64,000 bases of DNA from DASXRA01 sp036502575 (GTDB taxonomy: Bacteria; Actinomycetota; Actinomycetes; Mycobacteriales; Jatrophihabitantaceae). A program made the translations under genes and the position numbers. Shown here piece by piece: positions 8,065 to 16,283 of the stretch. Under the pieces are notes generated by a model. That model ran no database searches, was not told where the DNA came from, and saw nothing but the letters and a program-made list of their open reading frames with translations. The DNA lies in NCBI GenBank assembly GCA_036502575.1, contig DASXYL010000008.1, positions 207,059 through 271,058 of the forward strand, read 5' to 3'. Position 1 is the first letter of the stretch. Each line of letters opens with the position of its first letter.

Positions 8065-9297
8065 TCAGGTGACGGCTCCGGCCACCTTCAGATCCAGGAT
8101 CGTCTGCTCGTCGCGGCCGATCTCGCGCAGGACCTCGTCGGTGTGTTCGGCGAACTGGGGCCCCCGCACCAGCGACGCCGGCGTCTCGTCGAACTGGACC
8201 GGTGCGGTGACCAGCTCGCGCACCGTCCCGTCGACGTCCACGACCTCGGCGATGAACCCGTTCGCCCGCAGCTGGACGTCCTGACCTACCTCGACGCTGT
8301 TCTGGATCGGAGCCCACTGTCCCTCGAGCGTGGCGAACCGCTCGAGCCACTCGGCGAATGGTCTCGTGCCGAACTCGGCCGCGATGATCTCGGCCGCCGC
8401 GGCGGCGTTGTCCATCAGCTTCTCGGTCGTGTCGAACAGCGGATTGTCGACCAGGTCCGGACGGTCGAGGTGCTTGCAGAAATCACGCCAGTAGCGTCCG
8501 GGCTGCATCATGTTGAGGTTGATGTAGCGCCCGTCGGAGGTGCGGAAGATCCCGACGAGCGGGTTCCGGGGGGCTCCCCGGCCGCCGCCGCGCGGCGACA
8601 TCGCCTGCCAGGGCTCGCCGCTGATGAGCGAAAGGTCGATCGCCAGCGCGTTGGCCCAGGCCCCGGCGCTCAACAGCGAGACGTCGACAACGGACGGCTC
8701 CCCCGTGCGCTCCCGGGCGAAGAGCGCGGCGCTGATTCCGCCGGCGATGGTCATCCCGCCGATCGTGTCGCCATAAGCAGGGCCGGGCATCCCCAGCATG
8801 CCTTCCAGCTCCGGCGCCGAGATGCCCGCCGAACTGCCGGCCCGACACCAGAACGTCGGCTGGTCGTACCCGCCCTTGTGCGCCTCGGGGCCACGGGCAC
8901 CCAACGCCGTGCCGCGCACGTAGATGACGTCGGGGTTCACCGCACGGATGTGCTCGACGTCGATCTTGAGCCGGGCCCGCGCGTCCGGCAGGAAGTTCGT
9001 CACGAAGACGTCGCTGCGTCGCACGATCTCGTAGAGCACCTCGAGCGCCTCGGGCTGCTCGAGCGCCAGCCCGACGCTGCGCTTGCCACGATTGGGATGC
9101 TCCATCAGCGGAGCGAAGTTCCCGCCCGCGCTGACGGCGCCGAGATTGGTGAAGCCGCGCTGCGCGTCACCGCTCACCGCATGCTCGACCTTGATCACGT
9201 CGGCACCCCAGTCCGCGAGCACCGCGCCCGCGGCCGGGACGTACGTGAACTGGGCAACCTCGACGACTCGTACCCCGTCCATCGGCTTGGCCGGCAC
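8065..9297 (-). CDS. CaiB/BaiF family (class III) CoA-transferase
   Basis: About 410 residues. Class III CoA-transferases move CoA from an acyl-CoA to a free acid through an aspartyl-CoA anhydride. Seen: VLADWGADVIKVEHA (CoA-binding), NFLPDARARLKID, VIYVRGTALGARGP, and the GYDQPTFW aspartate at the catalytic position. Start: GTG at 9297 has GGAGGT 4 nt upstream; a GTG two codons earlier lies inside that site. It stands alone on the minus strand behind the TetR gene, with a TGAAC-type palindrome 72 nt upstream of the start. It offers an ATP-free way to activate or deactivate a pathway acid. Confidence 0.93.
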   Translation of the reverse strand: MPAKPMDGVRVVEVAQFTYVPAAGAVLADWGADVIKVEHAVSGDAQRGFTNLGAVSAGGNFAPLMEHPNRGKRSVGLALEQPEALEVLYEIVRRSDVFVTNFLPDARARLKIDVEHIRAVNPDVIYVRGTALGARGPEAHKGGYDQPTFWCRAGSSAGISAPELEGMLGMPGPAYGDTIGGMTIAGGISAALFARERTGEPSVVDVSLLSAGAWANALAIDLSLISGEPWQAMSPRGGGRGAPRNPLVGIFRTSDGRYINLNMMQPGRYWRDFCKHLDRPDLVDNPLFDTTEKLMDNAAAAAEIIAAEFGTRPFAEWLERFATLEGQWAPIQNSVEVGQDVQLRANGFIAEVVDVDGTVRELVTAPVQFDETPASLVRGPQFAEHTDEVLREIGRDEQTILDLKVAGAVT

Positions 9298-9368
9298 GCG
9301 CACCTCCCTCGATTGGTGCCCGGGAGTGTATGTCGCCTACATCAAATTGAGCAACAAGTACCGGAAAT

Positions 9369-9382
9369 CGAACCATGGTTCA
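9369..9382. promoter_or_regulatory. CGAAC-N4-GTTCA operator between TetR and CoA-transferase genes
   Basis: CGAACCATGGTTCA; the inner GAACCATGGTTC is a perfect 12-bp palindrome. It sits in the 102-bp promoter gap of the CoA-transferase, downstream of the TetR stop codon. Confidence 0.6.
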
Positions 9383-9399
9383 GAGATAGTCCGGAGGGG

Positions 9400-10161
9400 T
9401 CACGAAGGCCGGGCCGCGAAGGTCTGCGCGATGAACGTGAGGAACTCCGCGACGTCCAGTTCGGCGGGATCGTCGCTCACCGCGGGGTCCATCAGGTGGA
9501 AGGCGGTCACGAGCGACGAGAACATCCGGGCCAGCGCATGGGGATCGCCGGAGCGCAAGACTCCCTCGCGTTGTCCGGCAGCGATCATGCCGGCCTCGAG
9601 GTTGATCGCGTTGCGATAACTCTCGCGGAAGCCCTGCTGCACCTCGCCCAGCATCGGCATCCCCGGAGTGAGCACCCTGGTCGTCAGCCTCCCCCAACTC
9701 GGGTACTTGCGAAAGTACTCGACCTGCAGCCGGGCCATCGCGACCAGGCGTTCGTCGGCCGGGGCGGGATCAGCAGCGAGCCGCTCCATCTCCTCCCAGT
9801 ATCCGATGCTGCGCCGTCGCAGGACTTCCTGATAGAGCGCGTCCTTGCCTTCGAAGAACGAGTACAGCGACCCGACCGAGAACTCGCACCGCTCGGCGAC
9901 CTCTTTCAGTCCGGTTTCGTGGTAACCCCGTTCTCCGAAGAGCTGCTCGGCGGTGTCCAGGATCTGCTCGCGACCCATGTCGATCCGCAGTCGCCGACGG
10001 GCCTCGCGGGGGCTGAGCGCCTCGTCCGGTACGGATTTCGCGGGGACCCGGGTGCCGGTGGGCTTGACCGCTCGAGGGGCACGGGGGCGGCGAGCCCCCG
10101 CGGACTTCGTCTCGCCCGTCGCATTGTCCTTCGCCGGACCCCGCGCTCGTGCTGCGGCCAT
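9400..10161 (-). CDS. TetR/AcrR family transcriptional regulator
   Basis: 253 residues. The HTH lies at about residues 60-105: GREQILDTAEQLFGERGYHETGLKEVAE, then SVGSLYSFFEGKDALYQEVL. It is preceded by an unusual tail of about 50 residues rich in Arg, Ala, Pro and Lys, absent from typical TetR proteins and likely disordered. ATG at 10161 has AAGGAG 10 nt upstream; an in-frame start 22 codons earlier lacks one. TGAAC-type palindromes lie on both sides of the gene and before the amidohydrolase-P450 operon, so it probably represses itself, the CoA-transferase and that operon, with an acyl-CoA as likely inducer (inference). Confidence 0.93.
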   Translation of the reverse strand: MAAARARGPAKDNATGETKSAGARRPRAPRAVKPTGTRVPAKSVPDEALSPREARRRLRIDMGREQILDTAEQLFGERGYHETGLKEVAERCEFSVGSLYSFFEGKDALYQEVLRRRSIGYWEEMERLAADPAPADERLVAMARLQVEYFRKYPSWGRLTTRVLTPGMPMLGEVQQGFRESYRNAINLEAGMIAAGQREGVLRSGDPHALARMFSSLVTAFHLMDPAVSDDPAELDVAEFLTFIAQTFAARPS

Positions 10162-10247
10162 CTGCACCCCGCTCCTTCTATCACCACCGGAGTCGCGATC
10201 GGCCCGGGTGGTCCGGACCGGCGCCAAGCCTAACCTGCTGACGTTCG

Positions 10248-10263
10248 GTTCAGCTGGCTGAAC
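10248..10263. promoter_or_regulatory. Inverted repeat GTTCAGC-N2-GCTGAAC upstream of TetR
   Basis: Perfect 7-bp arms around TG, 87 nt before the TetR ATG. It uses the same GTTCA/TGAAC half-sites as the other operators in opposite order and could be a second binding arrangement or a terminator for the upstream gene. Confidence 0.45.
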
Positions 10264-10316
10264 GGCATTCGGCGCGGTCCACGCGTCCGCCCGACGAACA
10301 ATGCTGTAGCTGGAAA

Positions 10317-10330
10317 TGAACCATCGTTCA
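10317..10330. promoter_or_regulatory. TGAAC-N4-GTTCA operator in the TetR upstream region
   Basis: TGAACCATCGTTCA, exact arms, between the stop of the second TetR gene (10340) and the start of the first (10161). Third member of the set at 7966 and 9369. Confidence 0.6.
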
Positions 10331-10339
10331 GCGCTCGCG

Positions 10340-10987
10340 TCAACGGCCCGTGACCGCGCGATGGATCAGCTCGGCCATCACGATCTGCGCATCGGCCACG
10401 CGAATGCCCGATGCCTCCAGGCCGCGCTGATGGGCAGCGACGTGCGACAGCATCGAGACCAGGACCGCCCCGACCGCCCGGGGATCGGGATCCCCACCCC
10501 GGCGGCGAGTCCCTCTCCATTCGGTCGCGACCTCGGCCAGCGCCACCGTGACCTCGCTCAGGAGCCGGGTCCGCACCGCTCGGAAACGCGGATCACCCTC
10601 CGCCGACGCGAGATCCACCACTCGAAGCACGCTGTCGTGGTCGTGCCAGAACTTCACGAACTCAGCCGCCAGCGCCTGGGCGCCGGCATACGCGCGCCGG
10701 CCGGCCCAGTTCGTCTCACGCACGATTCGGATGAACCGCGCCCGGTCGTCGGCCATCTGCTCGGCCAACACGAGTACGGCCGCCTCGACGCCCGGGAAGT
10801 ACTGGTAGAACGTCGCCGGGCTCGTGCCGGCCGTCCGGGCGACGTCGATGACCCTCAGATCGCGATACGAACGATCCGCCAGCAGTCGCTCCGTGCACTC
10901 GAGCAGACGAGACCTGGTCGCGAGCCCGCGAACGCCCGGAACCCGGCCGTCCGAGGCCCGGACATCGGCCGAAATGCTGGTGGTCAT
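10340..10987 (-). CDS. TetR family transcriptional regulator
   Basis: 215 residues. The N-terminal HTH (LATRSRLLECTERLLADR, VIDVARTAGTSPATFYQYF) is typical; the ligand domain is helical and unassigned. It is transcribed away from the amidohydrolase at 11083, and the 95-bp shared gap carries the inverted repeat TCTGAC-N5-GTCAGA next to a TATACT element. Control of that amidohydrolase and of itself is the simplest reading. It is not closely similar to the TetR at 9400-10161 in the parts I compared by eye. Confidence 0.92.
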   Translation of the reverse strand: MTTSISADVRASDGRVPGVRGLATRSRLLECTERLLADRSYRDLRVIDVARTAGTSPATFYQYFPGVEAAVLVLAEQMADDRARFIRIVRETNWAGRRAYAGAQALAAEFVKFWHDHDSVLRVVDLASAEGDPRFRAVRTRLLSEVTVALAEVATEWRGTRRRGGDPDPRAVGAVLVSMLSHVAAHQRGLEASGIRVADAQIVMAELIHRAVTGR

Positions 10988-11026
10988 GGACTCAGATCGT
11001 ACCGTGATCCCCGTCGTCGACAGAGA

Positions 11027-11052
11027 TCTGACGGTGTGTCAGAATATACTTT
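11027..11052 (+). promoter_or_regulatory. Operator TCTGAC-N5-GTCAGA abutting -10 TATACT
   Basis: TCTGAC (11027-11032) and GTCAGA (11038-11043) are exact complements. TATACT (11045-11050) follows at once and lies 32 nt before the amidohydrolase ATG. No good -35 is present. The 11-mer GAATATACTTT recurs at 26178-26188 before a paralogous amidohydrolase. Confidence 0.6.
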
Positions 11053-11082
11053 ACGCATTTCTACGCACGGGTGGAGCGCGCC

Positions 11083-12276
11083 ATGACCGAACTTCCGAAG
11101 ATCATCAGCGTGGATGACCACGTCGTCGAACCGGCTCATGTCTGGCAGACCTGGTTACCCGCGAAGTACCGCGACCGCGGCCCCCGCGTCGAGCGCCGCG
11201 GCATCGGCGAGATCAAACACGTCGGTGGTGGCACGTACCAGCAGACCTTCGATCCGGAGGGCCCGAAGGCGGACTGCTGGATCTTCGAGGATCTGGTCTA
11301 CATCCACAAGCGGCACGTGGCAGCGGTCGGATACAGCCGCGACGAGATGACCATGACCCCCATGACCTACGACGAGATGCGGCCGGGCTGCTACGACCCC
11401 AAGGCTCGGGTCGAGGACATGAAACTCAACTGGGTCGACGGCTCGCTGTGCTTCCCCACCTTCCCGCGATTCTGCGGGCAGACGTTCACCGAGGCCAAGG
11501 ACCGCGAACTCGGACTGGCCTGCGTGAAGGCCTACAACGACTTCATGGTCGAGGAGTGGTGCGGCGACAGCGACGGAATCCTGATTCCACTGATCATCGT
11601 GCCGTTGTGGGATGCCGAGTTGGCCGCGGCCGAGGTACGCCGCAATGCCGAACGGGGGGTGCACGCCGTTTGCTTCAGCGAAATACCGCCGCACCTCAAG
11701 CTGCCGAGCATTCACAGCGGGCAATGGGATCCGTTCTTCGCGGCGTGCGAGGAGACCGCGACGACGATCAACATGCACATCGGTTCGTCCTCGCGCATGC
11801 CCGCGACGTCCGCCGACGCACCGGACGGCGTGGCGGCGACGCTGTCGTTCAACAACGCGATGGCCTCGATGGCGGACTGGCTGTTCTCCGGCAAGCTCGT
11901 GCAGTTCCCGGAGCTGAGGATCGCCTACTCCGAAGGGCAGATCGGCTGGCTGCCCTACCTGCTCGAGCGCGCGGACACGGTGTGGGAAGAGCACCGCGCC
12001 TGGATCAACGCCAGCGAACTCGTTCCCGAACCACCGTCGACGTACTACCGGCGCAACATCTTCGGCTGCTTCTTCCGCGACCTGCACGGCGTCAAGGCCC
12101 GCAACGATATCGGCATAGACACCATCACGTTCGAGACCGACTATCCGCACACCGACTCGACCTGGCCGCACACCAAGAAGGTCGCCGAGGAACACCTGGA
12201 GGGGCTCACCGACGAGGAGAAGTACAAGATCCTGCGGGGCAACGCGATCCGCATGCTCAGCCTGGATCGTGTCTGA
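11083..12276 (+). CDS. ACMSD-like amidohydrolase-family protein
   Basis: 397 residues, paralogue of the protein at 6795-7934 over its length: IISVDDHVVEPAHVW, RPGCYDPKARVEDM, SLCFPTFPRFCGQTF, TINMHIGSSSRMP, YSEGQIGWLPYLLERAD, FETDYPHTDSTWPH. A metal-dependent decarboxylase or hydrolase is expected; the substrate is unknown. ATG at 11083 has GGTGGAG 6 nt upstream, and GTG at 11071 is part of that site. It is divergent from a TetR gene with an operator between them, and is followed after 229 bp by a NIPSNAP-like gene. Confidence 0.9.
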   Translation: MTELPKIISVDDHVVEPAHVWQTWLPAKYRDRGPRVERRGIGEIKHVGGGTYQQTFDPEGPKADCWIFEDLVYIHKRHVAAVGYSRDEMTMTPMTYDEMRPGCYDPKARVEDMKLNWVDGSLCFPTFPRFCGQTFTEAKDRELGLACVKAYNDFMVEEWCGDSDGILIPLIIVPLWDAELAAAEVRRNAERGVHAVCFSEIPPHLKLPSIHSGQWDPFFAACEETATTINMHIGSSSRMPATSADAPDGVAATLSFNNAMASMADWLFSGKLVQFPELRIAYSEGQIGWLPYLLERADTVWEEHRAWINASELVPEPPSTYYRRNIFGCFFRDLHGVKARNDIGIDTITFETDYPHTDSTWPHTKKVAEEHLEGLTDEEKYKILRGNAIRMLSLDRV

Positions 12277-12505
12277 GGGTGTGTAGCCAAGCAGAGGCCG
12301 ACTGCCCGATCCTGCAGTCGATGATCCGGCATCCGTCGCGCACGAACCCCTCGTCGCTTCGCGGCTGCCCCGATTGCCGCGTCGGTGATTCGGCTGTCGT
12401 GCAACCGCACGACGTACTCGGCCCGACGTCCGACCCGACGTCCCACGAAGTCGCGGACCCGTACCCGGCCCGCGCGCTGCGGACCTTGGCTGGAGAGATC
12501 CGATC
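12277..12505. other. 229-bp intergenic region without a recognisable gene
   Basis: GC-rich. It contains a 12-bp tandem repeat, CCCGACGTCCGA (12422-12433) and CCCGACGTCCCA (12434-12445). Open frames exist on both strands but none has a start, ribosome site or family motif I recognise. It could be an old gene remnant. Confidence 0.3.
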
Positions 12506-13249
12506 ATGAGCGTCAACGAGAAGGTCTACATCCACGAATTCATCGACATCATCCGGCAGAACCGGGCCAACTACATGCACCACATGACGGCCAACTACAG
12601 CCCGATTGCCCAAGAGGAACGTGGACAGTTGTGCTTCGGGGTATGGGGTGTCGTCGGTAGTACCGGGCGGTGGCCGCAGGTCGTCAACATCTGGGAAGAA
12701 CGGTCCTTCGCCGGGATGGCCGCATCGTTCCGCCACGAGTTCGAGCATCCGACCCTGCAGGATCCCAAGCTCAGCAAGTGGTGGGCCCGCGCGGCCGAAT
12801 ACCGCTCGGGCGGATTCGATCGGCTGCTCGTGCCGGCACCATGGATGCGCACGAGCGAACAGTTGACCGCCGCCGGCGTTCGGGGCGAGGTCTTCGCGCA
12901 CGCGCAGATCCAGCTCCGCCCGGGCGGCGCCCCCCGCTACCTCGAGCTCATCCGAGAGCGGGCCGCCGACCTGTCGGCCGAATTCGCCTGGGAGCTCACC
13001 GGCGCGTGGCGCACAGCGATGGTCGACGACTCGGAGTGCATCCTGCTCTGGGCCATACCGACCTGGGATCAGTGGGCGACCTTCGAACAGGCCCTGGTGA
13101 GCCGCCCGGAACTCGGACGGGTATCCGATCGCGACGTCGAGGTTCGGCAGGCGCAGCGATTCCTCATGGTGGACGCGCCGCTGTCCCCGTTCCGCACCGG
13201 GCGCCAGCCGGCCCGCTCGGATCGGGTCGACGACTACGAGGAGATCTAG
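12506..13249 (+). CDS. NIPSNAP-like / dimeric alpha-beta-barrel protein with two repeats
   Basis: 247 residues, no Cys-rich or nucleotide motif. Two halves look like duplicated ferredoxin-like (ABM/NIPSNAP) domains: residues about 5-75 (YIHEFIDIIRQNRANYMHH to VVNIWEERSFAGMAASF) and about 125-215 (EVFAHAQIQLRPGGAPRYLE to WAIPTWDQWATFEQAL). Each has an 'RxxYxxxI...W..W..F' pattern. Such proteins may be small oxygenases or cofactor-binding helpers; the function here is unknown. ATG at 12506 follows TGGAGAGATCCGATC. Its stop overlaps the stop of the convergent ligase gene in CTAG. Confidence 0.78.
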   Translation: MSVNEKVYIHEFIDIIRQNRANYMHHMTANYSPIAQEERGQLCFGVWGVVGSTGRWPQVVNIWEERSFAGMAASFRHEFEHPTLQDPKLSKWWARAAEYRSGGFDRLLVPAPWMRTSEQLTAAGVRGEVFAHAQIQLRPGGAPRYLELIRERAADLSAEFAWELTGAWRTAMVDDSECILLWAIPTWDQWATFEQALVSRPELGRVSDRDVEVRQAQRFLMVDAPLSPFRTGRQPARSDRVDDYEEI

Positions 13250-14754
13250 TTCGCGGCATGTGTCGCCAGCTCGAGCAACCGCCGCTTGTCAACCTTCATC
13301 ATCGATGTCAGCGGCAAATCGTCGACGAACTCGATGCGATCAGGCGTCTTGTAGTCAGCCACGAGGCCGGCGCACCAGGCCTGCAGGTCGGCTGCGGATG
13401 GGCGCGCCCCCGCCACCGGCACCACGAACGCCACCCCGATCTCGCCGATTACCGGTGCCGGCACGCCCACCACCGCGACGCTGCGCACCCCGGGGTGCGC
13501 GCTGAGCGCGTTCTCGATCTCCAGCGGATGGATGTTGTAGCCGCCGCGGATGTACGCCTCCGTGGCGCGTCCGGCCAGGACGAGATTGCCGTCATCGTCG
13601 AGCCGCCCGAGATCGGTGCTGACGAACCAGGCGTCCTCGGTGAGCGCGGCCGCGGTCTGGGTCGGATCGTCCCAGTAGCCGCGCATCTGACACGGGGACT
13701 GCACAGCCACCCGGCCGACCTCGCCGACCGGAAGCGACCGGCCCGATTCGTCGACGATGCGGATTCGGATGCCGTCCTGCGGGCGGCCAACCGATCGCTC
13801 AAGAACGTCGGGCGGATCCTCCGGACGCGTGCCGGTGATCACCGGCGTCTCGGTCGTCGCGTACCGGACGATGACCGGACAACTGAGGTGCTCCCGCAAC
13901 TTGTGCACGAGTTGGGGTGGAACGCGAGCCGCGCCGGTGCCGACGATGCGCAGCTGCGACAGGTCGGCCGACCCGAACTGGGGTAGTTCCAGGACCTTCT
14001 CCCACTGGGTCGGCACGCCTTGTCCGACCGTGATCCGTTCGCGCACCAGGGTGTCGAGCATCGCCGCGGCGGACCACTTCGCCGGCGTGAGCACCGACGT
14101 CATGACGTGAGCCAGCTGGTCCCACACCCGCGTCATGAAGGCCGCATGCGCCATCGGGCTGGACATGATCCTGCGGTCGAACGGAGCGCTGAGCAATCCC
14201 GACACCCGAGCTCCGGCCGCCAGCCCGGCGTGGTCGAACCACGCCCCCTTGGGCGCACCGGTCGTACCGCTCGTCCAGACGATCACGGCCGGGCTCTCGG
14301 GACGAACGTTCGCCGACGTCGTTGGGGATGGATGGGCGTAGCAGCCGGGCAACTCGTTCCGCGCCAGCAGCAGGCCGTCATAGCTGTCCGGAACGCGGGG
14401 GCGCGCCGAGCCGGAGCCGATCACCATCATCGGGCGGCACCGCTCGAGGATGCCGTTGACCTCGGTCGGGCCCAGCCGCGCGTTGATGCCGGTGACAATT
14501 CCACCGAGCTGCAGCACGGCTGCGTAACCGATCGCGTAGTCGATCGATGACGGAAGCATCAGGCACACGACATCGCCGCGTCCGATGCCGCGCTCGGCCA
14601 GCGAACCAGCCAGGCCGGCGGCCTTTCGACGCCACCCGGCGAAGGTCAACCGGTCCTCTCCGTCCACGAATGCGTCGAGTTCCCCGTACCGGTCGGCGAC
14701 TGCGTCGAGCAGCTCGGCGACGCTGTCGTACGAGCCGTTCAGCGGCAGGTTCAA
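13246..14754 (-). CDS. Acyl-CoA synthetase (class I adenylate-forming enzyme)
   Basis: 502 residues. ATP-dependent ligation of a carboxylic acid to CoA via an acyl-adenylate. Seen: VIVWTSGTTGAPKGAWFDH (P-loop-like A3), YATTETPVITG (A5), STDLGRLDDDGNLVLAGR (A7/A8 hinge), EAYIRGGYNIHPLEIENAL, and TSMMKVDKRRLLE with the A10 lysine. It starts 4 nt after the SnoaL-like gene stop, so the two are cotranscribed. It is one of three ligases in the window and likely loads a pathway acid; chain length and ring structure of the substrate cannot be told. Confidence 0.94.
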   Translation of the reverse strand: MNLPLNGSYDSVAELLDAVADRYGELDAFVDGEDRLTFAGWRRKAAGLAGSLAERGIGRGDVVCLMLPSSIDYAIGYAAVLQLGGIVTGINARLGPTEVNGILERCRPMMVIGSGSARPRVPDSYDGLLLARNELPGCYAHPSPTTSANVRPESPAVIVWTSGTTGAPKGAWFDHAGLAAGARVSGLLSAPFDRRIMSSPMAHAAFMTRVWDQLAHVMTSVLTPAKWSAAAMLDTLVRERITVGQGVPTQWEKVLELPQFGSADLSQLRIVGTGAARVPPQLVHKLREHLSCPVIVRYATTETPVITGTRPEDPPDVLERSVGRPQDGIRIRIVDESGRSLPVGEVGRVAVQSPCQMRGYWDDPTQTAAALTEDAWFVSTDLGRLDDDGNLVLAGRATEAYIRGGYNIHPLEIENALSAHPGVRSVAVVGVPAPVIGEIGVAFVVPVAGARPSAADLQAWCAGLVADYKTPDRIEFVDDLPLTSMMKVDKRRLLELATHAAN

Positions 14755-14758
14755 GGCG

Positions 14759-15199
14759 TCACCGCACCCTTATTACGCGATGCGCCAGCCGCCAGCCGCC
14801 AGCGGTCCGGCGAATGACATCGTCGTACCGTCCCATCGCGATCAGCTGAGGCACTGCATTCGTATCGCGGTAGAACATCCAGTAGGCGACCGACCTCGCC
14901 TCGTCGGCGGATTGAACCTGAACGTCGACAGTGGTCACCACGTGGCGCGTTGCCGTGCCGGGTCCTTGCATCCCGCCGGCCCGCCGCTCGACCACGCCCG
15001 TGGCGATGTCCTCTCGGCCGACCCGCCGCTGCGCCGACGCGCCCGTCGGCGCCGTGTCGCGCATCTCCCATACGGCATCAGGGGTGAACAGGTCGAGATA
15101 CTCCGAGAGCTCGCCCTCGTCGGCGAGATGAGCGAGCCGCGACAGCAGGCTGTGGATCTGGGCTGAGGCGCAGCCCACCTGCTCGGCGGCGAGTGTCAT
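14759..15199 (-). CDS. SnoaL-like / NTF2-fold protein
   Basis: 146 residues with the NTF2-like pattern: N-terminal helix IHSLLSRLAHLADEG, ELSEYLDLFTPDAVWEMRD, VGREDIATGVVERR, ATRHVVTTVDVQVQ, RYDDVIRRTAGGWRLAHRVIRV. Family members are isomerases, cyclases, dehydratases or small subunits of ring-hydroxylating oxygenases. No oxygenase alpha subunit is nearby, so a standalone isomerase or dehydratase is more likely. Upstream partner of the ligase at 13246-14754 (4-nt gap). Confidence 0.85.
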   Translation of the reverse strand: MTLAAEQVGCASAQIHSLLSRLAHLADEGELSEYLDLFTPDAVWEMRDTAPTGASAQRRVGREDIATGVVERRAGGMQGPGTATRHVVTTVDVQVQSADEARSVAYWMFYRDTNAVPQLIAMGRYDDVIRRTAGGWRLAHRVIRVR

Positions 15200-15263
15200 A
15201 CGTCCAAGCCCCCTCTCCCTATTCCAGTAGCCATAGTAATCGCAATAATAGCGGGCAAGGCCC

Positions 15264-16283
15264 TCAATCGAACAGGTCGCGGATCCCGGCGAGATACTCC
15301 GGAGCGCACTTGACGGCCAGCGTGGTCACGACCGTGTCGCGCCACCGGGCCACCTCCTCGCGGATCTTGGCCAGTGGGCCGATAAGGGCCACATCCTCGA
15401 TCAACTCGATCGGTATGGCGCTCATCGCCGCCCGCTTGTCGCCGCGCAGGTAGCACTCCTGGACCTGCACGCACACGTCGTGCCAGCCGAGACGCCCGAA
15501 CACGTCCAGGTGGTAGTTGGCCCCCTGGGCACCCATTCCGCCGATGTACAGCGCGACTGTTGGTCGCAGGGCGTCGGCCGCTGCCTCGACGTCGTCGTCG
15601 ACCCGCAGCAGGATCGGCGCGATCACCTCGAAGCCGTCGGGCGATCCGGCCCGTCGGGCGAAGCCCTCGGCCAGCTGCGTGTGCGCCCAGTCGCTCGCCT
15701 TCGGGCTGAACCACATGGGTATCCACCCGTCGGCTATCTCCGCGGCCAGGGCGACGTTCCGCGGGCCTTCCGCGGCCAGCATTACCGGCAGGTCGGTGCG
15801 GTAGGGATGGACGATCGGCTTCAGTGGCTTGCCGAGACCCGTGCCATCGGTGATCGGCACGGAGTAGTGACGACCCTGAAAGTGCACGGGTTCCTCGCGA
15901 CCGAGGGCTTGGCGGACGATGGTCACGTACTCTCTCGTGCGCTCGAGCGGCCGGGCGAACTGCTGTCCGTACCAGCCCTCGACGACCTGGGGCCCGCTCG
16001 CGCCGAGCCCGAGTATCAGCCGCCCGCCACTGAGATGATCGAGGGTCAGCGCCGCCATCGCCATCGATGTCGGCGGCCGAGCGGAGATCTGGGCGATCGC
16101 CGTCCCGAGCCGGACCCGAGACGTCCGGCTGCCCCACCAGGCCAGCGGAGTCAGCACGTCCGCACCGTAGGACTCGTTGGTCCAGACCGAGTCGACGCCG
16201 AGCCGGTCCGCCTCGAGGATCCCGGCCGGGGCGTCGCGCGGTGGCCCGGCGCCCCAGGCCGTCGTCGAATAGCCCAGCTTCAT
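15264..16283 (-). CDS. LLM-class (luciferase-like) F420/flavin-dependent oxidoreductase
   Basis: 339 residues. Bacterial luciferase-like TIM barrel: MKLGYSTTAW, ADRLGVDSVWTNESYG, VRLGTAIAQISARPP, LDHLSGGRLILGLGASGP, RNVALAAEIADGWIPMWFSP. In actinobacteria this branch often uses F420 for hydride transfer on alcohols, ketones or unsaturated acyl groups. ATG (16281-16283) overlaps the ACAD stop as ATGA, so it is the last gene of the crotonase-ACAD-ACAD-LLM operon and should work on the same intermediates. F420 versus FMN use is not decided by sequence here. Confidence 0.9.
   Translation of the reverse strand: MKLGYSTTAWGAGPPRDAPAGILEADRLGVDSVWTNESYGADVLTPLAWWGSRTSRVRLGTAIAQISARPPTSMAMAALTLDHLSGGRLILGLGASGPQVVEGWYGQQFARPLERTREYVTIVRQALGREEPVHFQGRHYSVPITDGTGLGKPLKPIVHPYRTDLPVMLAAEGPRNVALAAEIADGWIPMWFSPKASDWAHTQLAEGFARRAGSPDGFEVIAPILLRVDDDVEAAADALRPTVALYIGGMGAQGANYHLDVFGRLGWHDVCVQVQECYLRGDKRAAMSAIPIELIEDVALIGPLAKIREEVARWRDTVVTTLAVKCAPEYLAGIRDLFD

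Noticed and set aside
8005..10233. 742-codon open frame on the plus strand
   Set aside because: Antisense to the CoA-transferase and TetR genes, without domains or a ribosome site.
12277..12505. Possible protein-coding remnant between the amidohydrolase and NIPSNAP-like genes
   Set aside because: Frames on both strands look open but carry no motif, start signal or similarity I can name; left as intergenic.
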